NCBI GenBank assembly: GCA_963932465.1
Contig: OZ010788.1
Coordinates: 671,730,484-671,794,483, forward strand
DNA length: 64,000 nt
Source: Maratus speciosus
Taxonomy: Eukaryota > Arthropoda > Arachnida > Araneae > Salticidae
Reading direction: 5' to 3'
The position numbers were made by a program, and so were the translations under genes. Shown one piece after another: positions 58,904-64,000 of this stretch. The notes beneath the pieces were generated by a model. The model saw only the letters and a list, made by a program, of their open reading frames with translations, was not told the origin of the DNA and ran no database searches. Each line of letters opens with the position of its first letter. The first letter of the stretch is position 1.

Positions 58904-59476
58904 TTAAACAAAAAAAAATCAGTCAGACAAAACAAACAAACAAACAAACAAAAAAAGACTATGGAAAAATATTAAAAACTAGTAAGTACAAAACCTTTTT
59001 ATTTCCATTTTTATATTTTATGAAAATTGAAAAATCATTTTAAATATGGGCTTTTTTTGTCTCGTGTTATTTATAGTATTTAAAATTTATGCAATTTGTC
59101 ATTGCTAAATATATTTTTTGTCTCCATTCCCAAATATTGAAATGATATTTTACGTTCTTTACCCAGAATATCGTAGCAATTGATATTTGTTATCATTGTC
59201 AAATTCTACAAAACAAGATAAGGAGAATATGCAGCTAAATTTTCATAAGCTGGATTAGTTTCTATTATTAAGCGAATTAAATGAATATACTTTTTTTTTC
59301 AGCGGAAAGATATTTAATGATACTTCATTTGAAAGCAGAGATTGCACCCGAGGAAAGTTTTTGTTATTTTGTTAAAAATATTTTAATGAACAGGTTTTAA
59401 AATGAAATAGCAAAATATCTACGGAATGTAATACATAATAACTATAAATTAAATTTGCACACTGTAAAAAAAAAAA

Positions 59477-59507
<31 letters not shown>

Positions 59508-59831
59508 AAAAAATAAATAAATCTGTAAAGTTACTAAAGTTTTTCTAAGAAACTTGGATTCCTAGAACTTTTTATGTAACGGCAACAACAAAAATTCGTG
59601 TAACAGGCACACTTTTGCGCCGAAAATCAAACAATCTGTAAGGTTCCTAAGAATTAACTGGGATGCCTAGAACTTTTCATGTAACTGCAACCAGGGTTAC
59701 AGATAAAATTTTAGTAAGATTGCTGTTATTTTAGCAGATTCATTTGTAAAGTTACAGATTTCTGTAGCAAAAACTGGTTTACAAAAACTGGTTTTGTAGA
59801 TTTGCAGCTTTTTTTGTACACTAAGGCGCAT

Positions 59832-59967
59832 TCCACACTAAGGCGACACATAAGACATGTCGCTTGAATTCGCTGGAAAAAATGGTTTAAAACAGGTTTG
59901 ACACAACTTCGTTCTTTGTTTCGACCGGTTTTTGCGCTACATGTCGCTTGTCGTCTCAGTGTGGGAT
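59832..59967. repeat. Inverted-repeat element inside R3
   Basis: TTCCACACTAAGGCGACA on the left pairs with TGTCGTCTCAGTGTGGGA on the right; ACATGTCGC pairs inside. Absent from the left R3 array. Upstream (59456-59830) is other inserted sequence with an (AAAT)n microsatellite at about 59470-59520. Confidence 0.65.
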
Positions 59968-60479
59968 TTTTGTTTTCTCATTAAAGTTCTAGAAATGTGG
60001 AGACGTAAGAACAAACATTTCATTTGGCAGCAATAAACATACGAAATAAAATAGAAAAGAAATCCAGTTTTATTTGGCTACATTCAATGAAAGCCGCAAT
60101 GTTAGATAGTATTACAAGTACATAATTTTGTGCAGTTTTATGCTATATTGTAGCACGTCCGATAAAACTCTATGTTTAAAGTTTATACTAATGAATAGAA
60201 ATAGACTTAAAATCTCTATTTAAAATTTTTTTTCTTTAATATTGATAACAGTCTTCTGTTACGTTATGATACGTTTGTTTTCAAATGTCGGAGATAAACT
60301 CTGTAGCAGCCTTTAAATTACTGTGATGATTCTGCTAAAGATTTGTATTATTTCATATCAGGTCATCAAGTATGATTACAAAATGGCCAGATTAACAACG
60401 GGGCAAACGTCCACCAGTAAAAAAGAATAGAAATTTTTGTGTTATTTATGACAGTGATTCTCTTCCTGAATATAGCGTT

Positions 60480-61968
60480 TGACTAAAACTTTACAGTGAC
60501 TTTGACAAAAAAATAAAGAAAAAAAATATCTCTTCCACTCAAAATGAACTCGAATCTTAAGGAAGATAACTGGACACAGTAATCATTATTCAAGAGACAG
60601 ATAAAGGTCACAATCCATGGGAAGGAGTGACTATGCAAATTTTGATAAGATTATGTGTACATTATACGTATGTGGGTATATATACACCATATGTTCCACA
60701 CGTCCAACACACGTCCAATAGGGGAAGAGCAAGGTATATCTCTATTGGTTAAGAGGCACAGAGGACTTTTTCCCTCTACCCTTTCAAAAAAAAGAAAGAT
60801 TTCTCTCTCTCTCTCTTGCTGAATTCAGAAGAAATCAGATATAAAGAACAGCATCTTTTAGAAGATGCACTTTTGACGATTCTGTCGTCATATTTTCAAA
60901 GGAGAATAACTTCAAAAAAATTTTTAACACCTTGAGTTTTGAATCATGATAATTAATCTCATTGTTGAAATGACTCATATGACCATGGATTAATGCTTCC
61001 TAAAGAGTGCTCTCCCTGATTGATGAATAGCCGTCGCGGGGGTGCTCCAGAAGATGTCCATGAGAGTGACAGAGCTCAATCATCAACGAGGTATCGAAAA
61101 TTTTTTTTGGCAGTTCCATTAAATAATAAGAAGATTGCAATTATGCAATTTAATGAGAGAGTGAGAATGGTAAGCTCCTTATCATCATTATTCAAGTACC
61201 ATATATCCAAATCTCATCCTTAATCTTAACACGTTCACGCCGGCGCGGTGGGTCACACTCGACTGTCTCAGAGTTGTCAAGTATCCGGCTTTTTGCACAC
61301 CACTATTATTTTAAAGAAAATGTTTTCCTTTAAATCGCCCAATTGTTCTAATTAAATAAAACAACAATTTCTGTATTAGAATACTGGTATTCAAAAAGCC
61401 GGAGACTTGGCAGCTCTGAGACAGTCGAGTGTGACCCACCGCGCTGGCGTGAACGTGTTAATTAAAAAATTTTAAGACACTCATTTAACCTGAAATATTC
61501 AAGATCCTATAACTTTTGAATTTTTGTAATGTATAAATGTGTATGTAAATAAACCTTTATTTAAGTTCAAATTTATTTTCTCCATTTTATGCTTTGCATT
61601 TGATTATTCAATTATTATTTTGGGAATTATCGATCCTTTCACAGAGTAGGTTGTAAACCATGGCCAACTTGCAAATTAAATCATAACTTCTTCGGGTCAC
61701 CTATAATCTCTGTATAATTCACAAGGTTCTTGTGCTTCAAAACAACACAGCGCGAATAAACTTAAATTGCGTAATTTTAATTGATGCAATAACATATCAG
61801 TTTAAATGCACACAAGAACCCAGAATCATGGTGCACTTCACTATACGAACACGTCGTGGCATATATGTCCAATAGATTATTAATTCCCAACTTTCTCTGT
61901 ATGCTGGATTTAAATATTCATTTTAGTAACTTCTATTACTAATCAATTAGTGTGCACAGAACCTTCCA
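60480..61968. other. Insertion of about 1.49 kb of unknown origin in R3
   Basis: It is absent from the left R3 array, where ATATAGCGTTT runs straight into ATATAAGATGAAA. It contains a (TC)n tract (about 60797-60812), a 67-codon open frame (61020-61223) that I do not recognise, the MITE 61230-61457 and an AATAAA near 61549. No terminal repeats are obvious. It might be a retrocopied transcript fragment or an unclassified transposon. Confidence 0.5.
61230..61457. mobile_element. TTAA-flanked MITE with long terminal repeats
   Basis: A 228-bp element between TTAA copies (61226-61229 and 61458-61461). The ends start CACGTTCACGCCGGCGCGG and pair over about 48 bp with the right end. The arms are GC-rich compared with the surroundings. 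It fits the piggyBac superfamily by target site. Confidence 0.88.
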
Positions 61969-63073
61969 GCAATATAAGATGAAAATTTCTATTGAAATTT
62001 ACAGGTGGATGATTGATCCGTTGGCAACCTGGTTCTTTTGAAATCCCGTTTCATACTTTATGGCCTAATATAGTGTAGTCGGACATTGAAATATTGTTTT
62101 CTAAACTAAAGCTCTCACGATTAAAAAACCGAGATGTTTCTTTAAAATATCACTTGTTGTTAAAAAATCACATTAAAATTTCAAATCGTTGTTAAATATA
62201 CAGATATATTGAAGAGTTTTTAAATTAATTTATAACTAATTAAACAACATAGGGAAAAAAGCTACAAAGAAACATTTAAAACTCGGAAATAGAAAAATGT
62301 AAGCATTCTATTAGTTCTTTTTTGCATTGTCAAGTTTTCTAATAAAAAATTATATACTTTGCCCAACATATAGAAGCTATTAATTTTTCCTATCACTATT
62401 TACTGTCAACTTATACAAAACAGAATGGAGAGAAAATGGAGGTTTGTTTTCACAAGGTGGATTAGTTTCTATTGTTAGTGAGTTAAATGATAATGCTTTT
62501 TTGTGTGCTTTATCAGAGAAAAATAATAAATGATACTTTGTTTGAATAAAGATATTAAGCTAATTTTTTTTGTTATTTTAATAAAAACATCTTAATAAAC
62601 GCTTTTTAATGATTCTACAGAATAAATAAAACAGTTAAGCAATGAAATATTGAGTAATTATAAACTAAAATATAAATATACAATTAAATATCGAGTAATC
62701 AACGATTTTCGTTTTCTATCATTAAAGCATTAGAACTATCTAATAATAATAATAGTAATAATAATAATAATGAAGAATATGATGATGATGATAATCCGAT
62801 GCCTTTATATGTTTTACCCAGCATCTTCATCAAAATTTTATTTTTTCATGTTGCTTGCACGACTTTTTTAAATCGGATTATAATTACAAGATCCTCTTAC
62901 AATCCTCTAATTACAAGATCTCCCAAAGATAGAGTATGAAAACATATCCATGAGCACGTTTCAAGGTTCTAAAAAAGCCGCCCGGTGAAAAACAAAAGCC
63001 GGGTAACTTTTTTTGTTTTAAGTTACTTCGAAAATGCCGGTTTTTAATAATAATAATAAAAAAAATAAGTTCG

Positions 63074-63659
63074 TAAAATATATAATTTGAACATTAAAAA
63101 GTTCCACAATTTTACTTAAAAGGCGACTAATGTAATGAAAAAGATGTTACAAATTTAAAATATACATTTTTTTTAGTACTTTCAAGCCTTCCGGGCTCAT
63201 CATCAGAGAATATCTTAATAACTAAATGTTGTTTATTAATACAAATACGTCACTTTGTTTTGAAAATGAGAGAGCCAATAATTACTACAGTTGAAAGTAG
63301 AAGTAGCAGCGGCAATTTCTTGGATTGAATTTAATTAGAGGAAATATATATTATTTTTATTAATTGCAGTTCCATTTATTTTATGACATCACTTTGTTTC
63401 TCATACAATCCAAGGAATTGCTACGGCTACTTATACTTTCAACTGTAGTAATTATTGGCTCGCTCATTTTCAAAACAAAGTTACGTATTTGTATAAATAA
63501 ACAACATTTAGTTATTAAGATAGTCTCTGATGATGAGCCTGGAAGGATTGAAAGTACTAAATAAAATGCATATTTTAAACTTGTAACATCTTTTTTATTA
63601 CATTAGTCACCTTTTAAGTAAGAATGTGGACAATTTTAATGTTCACATTATATATTTTA
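63074..63659. mobile_element. Foldback element, arms of about 260 bp
   Basis: Left arm 63074-63337 and right arm 63405-63659 are inverted copies (AGGCGACTAATGTAATG / CATTAGTCACCTT; GCTCATCATCAGAGA / TCTCTGATGATGAGC) with about 68 bp between them. It is inserted in R3 after AATAATAATAAAAA, where the left array is uninterrupted. Confidence 0.82.
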
Positions 63660-64000
63660 TGTTGAATCAAGGTGAAAAATTGCGTTACGTCTTATGATAT
63701 TATTTAAATTAAGTTCGTTTTAAAAATTTTAAAGGAAAAAGATGTTTTTTCAGGAAGCAAAAAAGGCTATTGTCACATTTCAAATTAATCATTCATTATA
63801 TATTTTCAATGTTTCCTTTATAACCAGGTACCATAGATTTAAGGAGTTTCTGGTGTAAAACACTCAAAAAACCAAAGAAAAAAATAAGCTAATACAAATC
63901 TACATTTAGTATATCCATTTTTTTTAATACCTCGCCTTCTTATTCAGTGCTTTATAAAATATAATTCTAACAAAATCTGGCCCAATATATTTAAAATAGT

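Larger units (their letters stand above)
57580..64000 (+). repeat. Complex repeat family R3, right array with insertions
   Basis: R3 landmarks recur near 57950, 59360 and 62560 (TTTTTGTTATTTT, TTAATGAACGNTTTTAA) and AACAACGGGGCAAACGTCCA near 60393. Compared with the left array it carries extra blocks: R1 copy f, a piggyBac MITE, about 59456-59966, 60480-61968 and 63074-63659. It runs off the window edge. Confidence 0.72.

Noticed and set aside
63364..63564. 66-codon open frame
   Set aside because: It lies in the right arm and centre of the foldback element and has no homology I recognise.

Overview
This is an AT-rich, intron- and transposon-dominated eukaryotic window, most likely from an arthropod nuclear genome. 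A chelicerate such as a spider is my guess, from multi-kilobase introns, a DUF4817-type mariner, piggyBac, Tigger/pogo and hAT families and pervasive MITEs. Species cannot be fixed from the sequence. I see no prokaryotic gene organisation, rRNA or CRISPR array.

One host gene is convincingly visible: a serine/threonine protein kinase on the minus strand, from an ATG at 49436-49438 to a stop at 28343-28345. Six exons (48912-49438, 43598-43802, 37595-37817, 33122-33895, 31671-31979, 28343-28488) have canonical splice sites, compatible phases at all five junctions, and a summed CDS of 2184 bases (727 residues). The protein has an N-terminal kinase domain with its catalytic residues, a basic and serine-rich tail with a duplicated motif, and a short Cys/aromatic C terminus. 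Its introns are filled with mobile elements: a decayed Tigger element (intron 1), an hAT element and an MLE-like element carrying two nested insertions (intron 2), TTAA-flanked and DINE-like elements (intron 3), and an hAT MITE plus a perfect 54-bp inverted repeat (intron 5).

Transposase-bearing elements are a mariner-like element (11914-13414, two in-frame stops), a Tigger/pogo element (44770-46984, frameshifted) and a piggyBac element (53818-56557, frameshifted). All have recognisable terminal inverted repeats and target duplications (TA, TA, TTAA). Short nonautonomous elements share end sequence with the Tigger and piggyBac copies.

The rest is layered repeats. Family R1 (about seven copies) has a 3' hairpin, a GACA-rich tract and internal tandem units. 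Family R2 (three copies, TTAA-flanked) keeps a related short antisense reading frame in each copy. Family R3 is a complex unit of about 1.2 kb found near both window edges (about 2.97-4.92 kb and 57.6-64 kb). A divergent repeat of about 1 kb at 13.9-16.5 kb resumes at 23.67 kb, which marks the 7.1 kb between as an insertion with Helitron-like ends. There are also a satellite of about 144 bp (51.29-52.57 kb), a hierarchical 1.09-kb duplication (21.3-23.3 kb) and a minisatellite (2.37-2.89 kb).

All identifications come from reading the sequence and from family knowledge. No database search was run.
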